Shown here: piece by piece, positions 18,426 through 26,779 of the stretch
Position numbering within the stretch: the stretch's first letter is position 1
Layout of the letters: every line of letters starts with the position of its first letter
Assembly (NCBI GenBank): GCA_963782185.1
Contig: CAWAJB010000004.1
Location: 1 to 64,000 of the forward strand
Length of the DNA stretch: 64,000 nucleotides
DNA from: RYN-230 sp963782185
Lineage (GTDB): Bacteria > Actinomycetota > Actinomycetes > Streptosporangiales > Streptosporangiaceae
Direction of reading: 5' to 3'
The notes under the pieces: model-generated
What the model saw: the letters and a program-made list of their open reading frames with translations, nothing else
Told to the model about the DNA's origin: nothing
Databases searched by the model: none
Position numbers and translations under genes: made by a program

Positions 18426-18448
18426 AGTCTAGAGCACTGCTCTAGACT
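18426..18448. promoter_or_regulatory. 23-bp perfect palindrome, likely TetR operator
   Basis: Arm AGTCTAGAGCA, a central C, then its exact reverse complement. It lies between the divergent tetR and araC-type genes, 27 bp and 95 bp from their starts. The length and perfect symmetry fit a TetR-dimer operator. Confidence 0.7.
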
Positions 18449-18543
18449 AATGCTTTACTGCCGCTTTGCCCTCCGGTAGGCTGAGGTGCACCAGGGGAGA
18501 GCGCCCGGCGCAAATTGTTGCCTGTCGCGTGGGCGTGAGAACG

Positions 18544-19536
18544 ATGAGCACACTGATTCGCACCGACCAGGTGCCCGCGGCCGACCGTCTCGACTTTGTC
18601 CGGGAGATGACGGCCGCAACGTGGGTGCCGATGGAGTGCCGCGCTATCGGGGACCCCACCGATTACGTGGAAGAGTTCCGCGCCAGCGGCCTGGGCGCGA
18701 TGCAGGTGGTCGTGATGGACGTCATGCCCATCGTCGTGCACCGCACCCCCCAGCTGATCTCCCAGGCCGATCCGGACATGCTGAAGATGGTGCTGGTGTG
18801 CGGCGGCAACTCGTGCCTGGTCGCCCAGGACGGCCGGCAGGCTCCCCTGTCGGCGGCCGAATTCGCCATCTACGACACCCGGCGTCCTTACGAGGTGGCG
18901 TGCGGGGTGGGCGGGAACCAGCCGACGCAGATGATGACCTTCATGTTCCCGCCGTCCCTGTTGCCGCTGTCCCGGAGCCGGCTCGGGCAGCTGGCCGCCG
19001 TGCGTTTCCCGGCCAGCGCCGGCCTGGGGGATCTGACCTCGCAGTTCCTGCTCCAGCTGGCCCGCAATGTTGATCACTACAGCCCGGCGGAGGCGGCGCG
19101 GTTGTCGACCGCCGCACTGGAGGTGCTGGCGACGCGGCTGGCGCACGAACTTGATGTCCGTGACTGGGGCACGCCGGAGGTCCGCAGGCATGCCCTGCTC
19201 ACCACGGTTCAGGCCTTCATCCAGCGGCGCCTGGGTGATCCCGGGCTGTCACCGGCCATGATCGCTGCTGCCCACCACGTTTCCCTGCGCTCCCTGCACC
19301 AGCTCTTCCATGATGAGGGCCTGACCGTGGCGGGCTGGATCCGGCGGCGGCGGCTGGAGTACTGCCGCCAGGAACTCTCCGATCCGGCACTGGCCGCCCG
19401 CCCGGTCGCGGCCATCGCAGCCAGGTGGGGTTTTTCGAGCGCAGGCGACTTCAGCCGGGCCTTCCGTGCCGTGCACGGATTGCCTCCGGCCGAGTACCGG
19501 ATGTCTGCGCGCATTGTGAAGACCCCTGCACGGTAG
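18544..19536 (+). CDS. AraC-family transcriptional regulator
   Basis: A 330-aa protein. Residues ~1-200 match the AraC-binding-like domain of the NimR/FeaR-type regulators (DYVEEFRASGLGAMQVVVM, then a beta-rich core). Residues ~225-325 form the double helix-turn-helix (HHVSLRSLHQLFHDEG and VAAIAARWGFSSAGDFSRAFRA, ending GLPPAEYR). The ATG at 18544 is preferred over upstream in-frame starts because the domain begins there. It lies divergent from the TetR gene across the shared palindrome and ~80 bp before the methyltransferase. Confidence 0.87.
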   Translation: MSTLIRTDQVPAADRLDFVREMTAATWVPMECRAIGDPTDYVEEFRASGLGAMQVVVMDVMPIVVHRTPQLISQADPDMLKMVLVCGGNSCLVAQDGRQAPLSAAEFAIYDTRRPYEVACGVGGNQPTQMMTFMFPPSLLPLSRSRLGQLAAVRFPASAGLGDLTSQFLLQLARNVDHYSPAEAARLSTAALEVLATRLAHELDVRDWGTPEVRRHALLTTVQAFIQRRLGDPGLSPAMIAAAHHVSLRSLHQLFHDEGLTVAGWIRRRRLEYCRQELSDPALAARPVAAIAARWGFSSAGDFSRAFRAVHGLPPAEYRMSARIVKTPAR

Positions 19537-19617
19537 CCCAACGACAGCCCGTTACCTCCCGTCAATGCTGGCCCTATGACGAACTGATCCATGGCGGGCA
19601 GACAGGGGGCACCGACG

Positions 19618-20505
19618 ATGAAGACCACTGAGGCCGAACGGCCGCAGAGTGAACGGCGGCAGAGTGAACGGCGGCACGCCGAACGGCCGCAGGCCGTCTA
19701 CGCGCTGGGGCACACACCGCGGGAGTACGAGCGGCTGCGGATGCAGGCCCGCGCGTGGGAGGTCGCGACGGGGCGGCTGCTCGACCAGGTCGGCCTCGGG
19801 CCGGGCGCCAGCTGCCTGGACGCCGGCTGCGGGCCCGGCGAGACGATGCGCGCGATGGCCGAGCGGGTCGGTCCCGCAGGCCGCGTGCTGGGCATCGACG
19901 CGGATCCGGCGCTCGGCGCCATGACGCTGGCGATGCTGCACGGCGCGGGACACCGCCAGTGCGCCTTCCAGGCCCAGGACCTCGCCGCCGGCGAGCCCCT
20001 CCCGGGCGCTCCGTTCGACCTCGTGTACGCGCGGCTGCTGCTCTTCCACCTGCCCCAGCGCGTCAACGTGCTGGCGCGGCTGTGGGACGCGGTCGCACCG
20101 GGCGGGCATCTGCTCGTGCAGGACTACGACCTGCGCGGCGTCAGCACGCTGCCCCAGCCGGACTGGGCCGCCGAGCTGCTGCGGGTCCTGACCGGCGCGT
20201 TCGGTGCGGCGGGCGCCGACGTGTCGGCCGGGGCCCGGCTGCCGCAGCTGTTCGTGCAGGCAGGTGCCGGCACTCCGGACGGCACCGACGTGGCCGGCCG
20301 CATCGAGCCGCTCGCCACGGGCCGCATCATCATGGAGGGCGCCTTCCGCAGCGTGCTGCCGACGGCCCTGGCCCACGGCGTCACCACCGGGGCCGCCGCC
20401 GCGCGGGTGCTGGCCTCGATCGACCGTGACGCCACCCGGTTCCCCGACCGCCCGGTGCTGTGGCCGTTGCTGATCGGCGCCTGGAAACGCAAGGACCAGT
20501 CATGA
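19618..20505 (+). CDS. Class I SAM-dependent methyltransferase
   Basis: A 295-aa protein starting at the ATG at 19618 with AGGGGG 9 bp upstream (an earlier in-frame ATG at 19591 would place that site inside the gene). After a short repetitive basic tail (ERPQSERR-type units, residues 7-25), motif I is clear (LDAGCGPGETM, near residue 65), followed by GIDADP, FDLVYARLLLFHL and an ending typical of the Methyltransf_25/UbiE-like group. The substrate is unknown. It is coupled by an ATGA overlap to the aminotransferase downstream, so both probably modify the same small molecule. Confidence 0.83.
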   Translation: MKTTEAERPQSERRQSERRHAERPQAVYALGHTPREYERLRMQARAWEVATGRLLDQVGLGPGASCLDAGCGPGETMRAMAERVGPAGRVLGIDADPALGAMTLAMLHGAGHRQCAFQAQDLAAGEPLPGAPFDLVYARLLLFHLPQRVNVLARLWDAVAPGGHLLVQDYDLRGVSTLPQPDWAAELLRVLTGAFGAAGADVSAGARLPQLFVQAGAGTPDGTDVAGRIEPLATGRIIMEGAFRSVLPTALAHGVTTGAAAARVLASIDRDATRFPDRPVLWPLLIGAWKRKDQS

Positions 20506-21950
20506 TCTGGGCGGGCAGCGCCAGGCGGCGCGATCGCGCTGGCGGGCCGCCAGGCCGCGCCATGGATCCCGCCCCCGTCGACATCCAGGCGATACGCCGG
20601 CATTTCGCGTTCCCTGGCCACGGACGGATCGTTATGAATAATGCGGCGAGTACCCAGCCGCCGCGGGAACTGGTGGCGCTGTACCAGTCGCTCGCACCCG
20701 GATACGAGAACGTCCACCGGGGGCAGTCGTCCGCCTCACAGCAGATGACCGCGCGGTTCGAGGAGTCCTACGACACGATCGCGCAGTTCATCGGAGCGCC
20801 GGGCCGGGCCAGCATCGCGCTGTACCGGAACACGACCGAGGCCATCAACGCGGTCATCTACTCGCTGCTCACCGAGTTCCGCGACGGCGACAACGTCGTG
20901 ACCACGCTGATGGAGCACAACTCCAACTACGTCCCGTGGCACGCGATGTGCCGGGAGATCCTGCCGCGGCTGGGCCGGCGGGTGGAATGCCGCCTGGCGC
21001 GGTTTGATCCGGGCACTGGCCAGCTGGACCTCGATCACCTGGAGACGCTGATCGACGCCCGGACCAAGCTGGTGTGCTGCACCGGCGCGTCGAACTTCCT
21101 GGGCACCCGCATTCCGCTGGCGGCCGTGCGGGCGCTGGCCGACGCGAGCGGCTACCCGCAGCCCGGCGGTGAACGACGCTCCCACCTGCTGGTGGACGCC
21201 GCCCAGCTGGTGCCGGGGTCGTTCGTGGACGTGCAGGCCCTGGACGCCGACTACCTGGCGTTCTCCTTTCACAAGCTGCTCGCGCCGTTCGGGATCGGGG
21301 TGCTGTACGCCAAAAAGCACCTGCTCCGATCCTCGCTGCCGTTCCTGTACGGCGGTGACATGATCGCCGAGGGACGCGTCTTCCCGGACCGGGTCGAGTA
21401 CAACGCACTGCCCTGGAAGTACGCCGCCGGGACACCCAACATCCTCGGCGCGATCGTCTCCGCGCAGGCCCTGCGCATCCTGCTGGACCTGGCGCTGACC
21501 CCGGACCGGCCGGCCTATTTCGGTACCGCCAGGCCGCTCGGGCGCGCCGCCGTCCAGGCCGCGATGGACCGCATCTCCGGCTGGAATAAGCAGCTGACGA
21601 GCAGGGCGCTGAATGGGCTGGGCAGCATTCCGGCGCTGACCATCTACGGTCCGCGCGATGCGGCGCGGCGTACCTCGCTGGTCGCGTTCAACCTCGCTGG
21701 CCGTGATCCCGTCGGCGTGGCCGAGGCCCTGAACCGGGCCGGGGTGGAGTCGCGGGCGGGCTGTCACTGCGCGACGCTCGCGCATCACGCACTCCAGCTG
21801 AACCCGCCGGCGAGCTGCCGCCTGAGCTTCTACCTCTACAACACCCCGGACGAGGTCGACGAGGCGGTGGCGGCGGTGGCCGCTGTCGCCGCCGGCCGCG
21901 GCGCGGCCGTGGCGCCCTGGTCCCGGTTCCGCCGTCGGCCGGCAGCCTGA
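20502..21950 (+). CDS. Class V aminotransferase (cysteine-desulfurase-like, PLP)
   Basis: A 482-aa protein whose ATG overlaps the upstream stop (ATGA); the ATG at 20562 is a possible alternative. It has the NNAASTQPP opening, HNSNYVPW, VDAAQ (cofactor-binding Asp) and SFHKLL with the probable Schiff-base Lys258. It also has AGCHCA near the C-terminus (Cys421, Cys423), as in the SufS/CsdA-like group. The family performs desulfuration or racemisation/epimerisation of amino acids; here the pairing with a methyltransferase suggests a biosynthetic role rather than Fe-S assembly. No sulfur-acceptor gene is nearby. Confidence 0.83.
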   Translation: MIWAGSARRRDRAGGPPGRAMDPAPVDIQAIRRHFAFPGHGRIVMNNAASTQPPRELVALYQSLAPGYENVHRGQSSASQQMTARFEESYDTIAQFIGAPGRASIALYRNTTEAINAVIYSLLTEFRDGDNVVTTLMEHNSNYVPWHAMCREILPRLGRRVECRLARFDPGTGQLDLDHLETLIDARTKLVCCTGASNFLGTRIPLAAVRALADASGYPQPGGERRSHLLVDAAQLVPGSFVDVQALDADYLAFSFHKLLAPFGIGVLYAKKHLLRSSLPFLYGGDMIAEGRVFPDRVEYNALPWKYAAGTPNILGAIVSAQALRILLDLALTPDRPAYFGTARPLGRAAVQAAMDRISGWNKQLTSRALNGLGSIPALTIYGPRDAARRTSLVAFNLAGRDPVGVAEALNRAGVESRAGCHCATLAHHALQLNPPASCRLSFYLYNTPDEVDEAVAAVAAVAAGRGAAVAPWSRFRRRPAA

Positions 21951-22016
21951 AGGCCTGCCATGCTGATCACGCCGCAGGTGCCGCCGCGCACACACCAGCT
22001 CTGCATCCACTAGCTA

Positions 22017-22034
22017 TAGCTACTTCGACCTGAA
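22017..22034 (+). repeat. Left terminal inverted repeat of the IS
   Basis: TAGCTACTTCGACCTGAA; its exact reverse complement is at 23627-23644. Confidence 0.85.
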
Positions 22035-22102
22035 AAAGGCCTCGGGCTGACGTGGGGCCGGATCGCAGCTAGGCGGTTGCCGTTATCTCTGGTCCGGGTT
22101 GG

Positions 22103-23541
22103 TTAGCTGGCCAGTACGGCGATCTTGACCAGGTTGCAGGCCAGGATCCCGTGCCCGGTCCATGTCCGTGCTCCTTCGGTGCGGTCCAGGCGGGTGCGGT
22201 CCCACCCGTATCCCCGTTTCAGGCTGCTGATCCGGCCTTCGCAGCCGGTCCGCCATTTGACGGTGCGCCGGAACGCCCGCCGGTGCTCGATGGCCTGGCG
22301 GGCCTTGCCAGGTCTGCCTTTGCGGGGGATCACGACAGTGCGGACGCCCAGGGTGTGCAGGTCATCGTCGACGCTCTTCTCGCCGTAGCCGCGGTCGGCG
22401 GTGACGGTCCGGGGACGGCGCCGGGTGCGGTTGATGACCCGCTGGACAGCTGGCGCGAGCTGCGGGGCGTCGGCGGGATTGCCCTGCTGGAGATCGTGAT
22501 CCAGGACGATGCCGTCGTCGTTGTCGACGACCTGGGCCTTGTAGCCGAACTCGACCGGTTTGCCGAGGCGGCCCTTGGCGATCGGCCGGGCGTCCTGGTC
22601 GTGCAGGCTGACCCGCCGGGCCGCCCCGTCCGGGGTGACCCCGGCCAGCCGCTGCCGGGTCTGCGCAGCGATCCGCCGGGTAACCTCCAGCAAGCTGGCC
22701 AGGTCATTGACCGCGCGGTGCAGCCGGCCCGGCGCCGGCCCGCGACCGGGTCCAGCACGCCAGCTGCAGCCAGCTCCGCGGCCCTGGTCTTCGCGCGGCG
22801 CAGCGCGCACCGCGCATTGACCAGCAGCCGTCCTGCGTCCGCCGCGGCCCGTTCCGCCAGCCCGGCGAGTTCCCCGGTGATCCGCCGCACCCCAGCCTGC
22901 GCCTCCTCACGACCCTGCGCCCCGCGCCGCCCCAGCCTGGCCGCGATCCCATGCGCCCGCGAACCCGCCGAGCGGCTGCGGTCCCGCACCCGGGTCCGCG
23001 TCGCACCACCGGCCGCCTGGATCCGCCGGCCGGTCGCGGCGATCCGGCGGATCGCTTTCGCCAGCAGCCCCGAATCCGTCGGGTAAGCCACATTCGCCGG
23101 CACCACCGTGGTGTCCGCACGCAGCCGGGACGTGCGCAGCAGCTTCGCCTCCGCCGCCTTGGCCAGCAGCGCCTCATTCAGCCCATCCACCGCCGCGCTG
23201 CCACACCGGGTGGTCAGCTTCATCAGCGTCGTCGGATGCGGCACCTTCCCATCCAGCGGGATCCGGCAAAACCGCCGCCAGGAGATCGAGTCCGCCACCT
23301 CGGCGCACAGGCTCTCAAACCCCAGCCGGTAACGAAACTTCAAGAACATCAGCCGCAGGTAGCACTCCATCGGCGTCAACGGCCGCCCGATCACCGGGTG
23401 AAAGAACGGCGCGAACGGCGCGAAGAACACCGGGTCATCCAGTAACGCGCCCACCCGCGCCAGCTCCTCCGGCAACCGCAGCACCTCCGGCGGAAGCCGC
23501 AACTCCCACAACGACACCGGATCGCCTATGGTGCGGAACAT
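22103..23541 (-). pseudogene. IS transposase (DUF772 + DDE domain), frameshifted
   Basis: From the ATG at 23541 the first ~270 residues carry the DUF772 start (DPVSLWELRLPPEVLRLPEE, PLTPMECYLRLMFLKFRYRLGFESLCAEV) and the first DDE Asp (LRADTTVV). At about 22,735 the homology moves to the -1 frame and continues to 22103 (GKPVEFGYKAQVVDNDDGIVLD, TADRGYG with the second Asp, CEGRISSLKRGYGW with the Glu). Together they make ~479 residues, the usual size. No A6G-type slippery site is present at the switch, so this looks like a mutation rather than programmed frameshifting. Confidence 0.8.
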
Positions 23542-23582
23542 GATGGCCTCGATCCCTTCTAGCCCAAGGGGTCGAGGCCATC
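23542..23582. promoter_or_regulatory. Long hairpin beside the transposase start codon
   Basis: A 17-bp stem with one mismatch (arms 23542-23558 and 23566-23582) and a 7-nt loop, beginning 1 bp from the transposase ATG. Such leader hairpins in insertion sequences block translation of read-through transcripts from flanking genes; that role is inferred. Confidence 0.65.
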
Positions 23583-23626
23583 CTCCCGCGCGCACCACCA
23601 GCAGTCACCCATGGCCGCCCGGGTTC

Positions 23627-23644
23627 TTCAGGTCGAAGTAGCTA
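23627..23644 (-). repeat. Right terminal inverted repeat of the IS
   Basis: The exact reverse complement of the left repeat. Its last three bases (cta) read as the TAG stop of the DUF4407 gene on the minus strand. Confidence 0.85.
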
Positions 23645-25327
23645 GGAGCCCATGTGGCGGAATTGCTCGGTTAGCTCCGCGATCTTCCGGTCCACCTCGG
23701 CGTCTCGCCTGCCCCGTTCCATCCGGGAGGCCTCGTCGATCTGCTCCAGCTGGGCCCGAACCTGGCTCTCCACCGCGTACAAGGCCACCTCGTCCGCCCC
23801 CGTGGCCCGCCGTTCGCCAACCCGGATGGCCGCCGCCCCCATGGCGGCGGCGCTCCGGAGCCGGTCCTCGACCAGCCGGTCGTAGTTGGTGGTGCCGCTC
23901 ATCATCTTGGACAGCACTGGCAGGCAATCCACAATGAGGACGAACAGCCCGAGCAGCACGGTCGCGGCCGCGATCGCCGTGTTGGTCGCGAAAAGCGCGC
24001 CCAGCGCGTCGATCCGGTCGAGCAGCCCGATCCGGCCCTGGCTTTTTTTCCTGGCCGCGACCTTGGCGTCGATGGCTTTGGTGACGTCGTTGCTGTACGT
24101 CTGGGTTTGAGTTCCGACCGTAGCGGTCTGCCGCTCGATCTTCGCGTTGAGGTCAGTTAGCTGCTGCTGCCACTTCGCGACGTTGTTCGCCTTCTTGAAG
24201 GAGTCCTCCTGCTGGCGGTCACGGTTGCAGTTGGGGCCCACCCCGGGTACGCCGGACAGCCCCGGACCCGACGCGCCGTTGCACTCGTCCCTGATCGTCG
24301 TGTCGTACTGCTTGATGGCCGCGTTGGCGCTCGACACCTGCTTGGCGAGCTGGGTACGCTGCTTGATCTCGCGCCCGATCGTCTGCGTCAGCCCGGTAGC
24401 AGGGTCGGAGACTGGGAGCGTGTGGCCGGCGCAGCCAGCGGGCGCGGGAGGCACCTTGCCGGTCGTCGGGTCGGGCAGCGGGTTGCAGGCCTTCAGCTGC
24501 GACTCGTACGTTGTCAGGGCGTTCTGCTGGTCAGCGGCCGCCCTGGTCACCACCTCCGAGCCGAAGATGGTAAGGATGAGGGGAGTCGCGATGATCACGC
24601 CGAACAGCAGCGACAGCGCCAGCCTCGGCAGGAAGATGCGCCACCGCGCTGCGTGCGAGCCGTGCGTGCTGGCGATGAGCCAGCGGTCGATCCAGCAGAT
24701 GAACGTTCCCCAGAACAGCGCCACCAGGATCGGCACGGGCCACACCGGGCCGAGCGCCTGGTTGAGCGCATCGAACATCGAAACCGCCGCCATCACCGCG
24801 GTGCCGAGCACGATGGCGCCGAGGCCGGTGTAGCGGGGCCGCTCCTCCCAGACCCGGGCCAGCAGCGACTCGTCGACGCCGATAAGCATACGGAGCCAGC
24901 GGCTCGGTCCCCTGTCCCCGGGGACCGAGCGCGGAAACTCCTTGCTCACGTCCGTGAGGTTCTGCGTCGCCCGGTCGAGCAGCGCCGCTATGTCGCCCAC
25001 CGACCGCAGGTCGTAGGCCGTCCCGTCAGTGGTGACTGCGGTCCAGGGGCGGCCCGGTTCCGCGGCCGTGGGACCTTCCGCGTCCGGGCCGGGGCCCGGC
25101 GCTTCGGCGGCCGGGCCAGCTTTCATCGGCTGGGTGGGCGGCAGTTCTTCCTCCGACGTCGACGGCCCGGCGTCCGGTGCCGGCCCGCGCGGCTGCACGG
25201 GCACGGCAGGACCGTCGAGGTCAGGCCGTGTGGGCGGGTGCCAGGCATCCGCCGGCAGGGGGAACGGCTCGAGCGGTCCTACCGTGCCGTTCGCATGGTC
25301 GTTGGGTCCCGCCTGCTCATGCGTCAA
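23642..25327 (-). CDS. DUF4407-family membrane protein
   Basis: A 561-aa protein from a TTG at 25327 with a near-ideal GGAGG site 6 bp upstream. The first ~130 residues are a Pro/Ala/Asp-rich tail. The DUF4407 domain follows (RYTGLGAIVLGTAVMAAVSM), with four membrane helices around 215-240, 245-265, 285-310 and 470-495. A long extracytoplasmic or coiled-coil loop with Cys pairs (CNPLP, GCAGH, DECNG, PNCNRD) separates helices 3 and 4; a charged C-terminal coiled coil ends the protein. It overlaps the SPFH-like gene by 11 bp. The TAG stop lies within the IS repeat; without the IS, translation would have ended two codons later. Confidence 0.78.
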   Translation of the reverse strand: MTHEQAGPNDHANGTVGPLEPFPLPADAWHPPTRPDLDGPAVPVQPRGPAPDAGPSTSEEELPPTQPMKAGPAAEAPGPGPDAEGPTAAEPGRPWTAVTTDGTAYDLRSVGDIAALLDRATQNLTDVSKEFPRSVPGDRGPSRWLRMLIGVDESLLARVWEERPRYTGLGAIVLGTAVMAAVSMFDALNQALGPVWPVPILVALFWGTFICWIDRWLIASTHGSHAARWRIFLPRLALSLLFGVIIATPLILTIFGSEVVTRAAADQQNALTTYESQLKACNPLPDPTTGKVPPAPAGCAGHTLPVSDPATGLTQTIGREIKQRTQLAKQVSSANAAIKQYDTTIRDECNGASGPGLSGVPGVGPNCNRDRQQEDSFKKANNVAKWQQQLTDLNAKIERQTATVGTQTQTYSNDVTKAIDAKVAARKKSQGRIGLLDRIDALGALFATNTAIAAATVLLGLFVLIVDCLPVLSKMMSGTTNYDRLVEDRLRSAAAMGAAAIRVGERRATGADEVALYAVESQVRAQLEQIDEASRMERGRRDAEVDRKIAELTEQFRHMGS

Positions 25328-26769
25328 AGTCTTCCTCCCTGATCGCCTCGTCCGCCGACCCGGCATCCAAAGCGTTGGGCACGACGTCGCCCTTGACGGT
25401 GGTGTCGTTCGCCCGTCGCCCGTCGCGGTCCGCCCCGCCCGCGACCTTGGTGGCCGGCTCATCGTCGTCTGACGCGCTCTGCAGCTGCTTGACCATGCCG
25501 CTCAGCGCGCCCATGATCTTGTCGAAGGTGTGGTGATCGAGCAGGCCTCGCGCTATGCCTGCGCTGACGACGTCGGCCTGGGCCTGGAGTTCGGCGAGCT
25601 TGACTTTGAACTGGCGGTCGGCGTCCTCGCGCTCGGATTCCCACCGGAGCCGCTTGTCGGACCGGTCCCAGGCTCTTTCCTGCCGCTCTTCGTCGTGCTT
25701 CCAGGTTTCCTGGCGCAGCTGATCTTCCGCCTCGACCTGACGCCTGTGCTCCCGGTCGGCGCTTAGCCGATCGTGCGCCTCGGTCATCGAGATCTCGCCG
25801 GCGGCCGTGGGGATAAGCCCCGAAAGCTCAGACTGGTCGGCCCCGATCGCCGCGGCCAGCCGCTGTGCCCCGTCGATGGCGCCGTCGATAGCGGCGCTGC
25901 GCAGCCGGTACTGGTGGTCGAGAGAATCGGCCTCGATGGTCTGGTCGTGGCTCGCCTGCTTCGACTGGATATCGTGGGTGGTCTGCTGGCGCATCCGCGC
26001 GAGCGTGTCCTCATATCGCTGCTGCATCTCATCGAGCGCCTGCTTGTTGACCGATGCCTGTGCGGCCAGTTGCTGGTCGAACTGCTGCCGCTCCGCATGC
26101 CTGAGGTGCAGGAGCTGGGCGTTTTCCTGCTCCAGCAGATGCTTCTGGCGCTGTTCCTCCGAGCTGAGCTGCCCTTCCCGCCGGTTTTTCAGGCGCTGCT
26201 GCTCGAACTCGGCGTAGTCCTCCGGAGTGAGCACTTCGACGCTGCCCACTTCGACGTCTATGCCGCGGTAGTCCGGGGGCCGAAGCCTGACGTACGCCCT
26301 GACCGCGGCATTGACATCGTGGCGAACTTCGCTGACGTCGCTCAGTTCGGATTTTTCGCCGATGTGGTGCAGCGGCTGGTGCTGCTTGAGGTACTGGGTG
26401 AGCGACCCTTCCAGGTCGTGCAGCCCCGCCTCCACCACCACCTCGGGCCAGGCGCACCGTGCACTGGAACGTCACCTGAACGGTGAACTCCGCCCCGCCC
26501 CCGGCAGGGATGGTCAGCTGTGCCAGCACCGGCGCCTTCACGCGCATGTCGACCACGGTGATGTTCGTCGCGTTACGCACGTGGTCGTCGTCGAGGCGGC
26601 TGCGCCCGTCGTCGATCACGTAGCCGCCGCCGGACTTGTAGACCACGGCCTCATGCGCATTGGGCAACGGGATGTCGCTCGCCGTCCTGCTCCGGGGGCC
26701 GATCCCCCAGGGCGCACCGCGCTGCGCCTTGGGCAGCGACCGCTGTTCGATGATCGGATAGGTGCCCAC
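25317..26769 (-). pseudogene. SPFH/band-7-like coiled-coil protein, split by a frameshift
   Basis: A GTG at 26769 with a GAGG site opens a beta-rich N-terminus (GTYPIIEQRSL, FTVQVTFQCTVR) of SPFH/stomatin type. At about 26,450, in a run of GGTGG units, the reading frame must shift to continue as VVVEAGLHDLEGSLTQYLKQH, the second half of that domain, and then a ~230-residue Gln/Glu/Arg coiled coil (EQQRLKNRREG, RHAERQQFDQQLAAQAS). Joined, the protein is ~480 aa. Either one base was gained or the sequence has an error; the second part could also start on its own from a GTG at 26441. Function inferred: membrane-microdomain scaffold for the DUF4407 partner. Confidence 0.68.
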
Positions 26770-26779
26770 AGTTTTTACC

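Larger units (their letters stand above)
22017..23644. mobile_element. Insertion sequence, IS1182/IS5-like (1.63 kb)
   Basis: Bounded by 18-bp perfect terminal inverted repeats (22017-22034 and 23627-23644) and carrying one frameshifted transposase on the minus strand. A TA at each edge is the only visible candidate target duplication (22017-22018 and 23643-23644). The element sits between the aminotransferase and the DUF4407 operon and supplies the last stop codon of the DUF4407 gene. Confidence 0.85.

Noticed and set aside
22730..22740. Programmed -1 frameshift in the IS transposase
   Set aside because: There is no A6G-type or similar slippery heptamer at the switch; the site is GC-rich.
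22151..23086. Plus-strand frame within the first IS
   Set aside because: Shadow of the transposase, with no domain.
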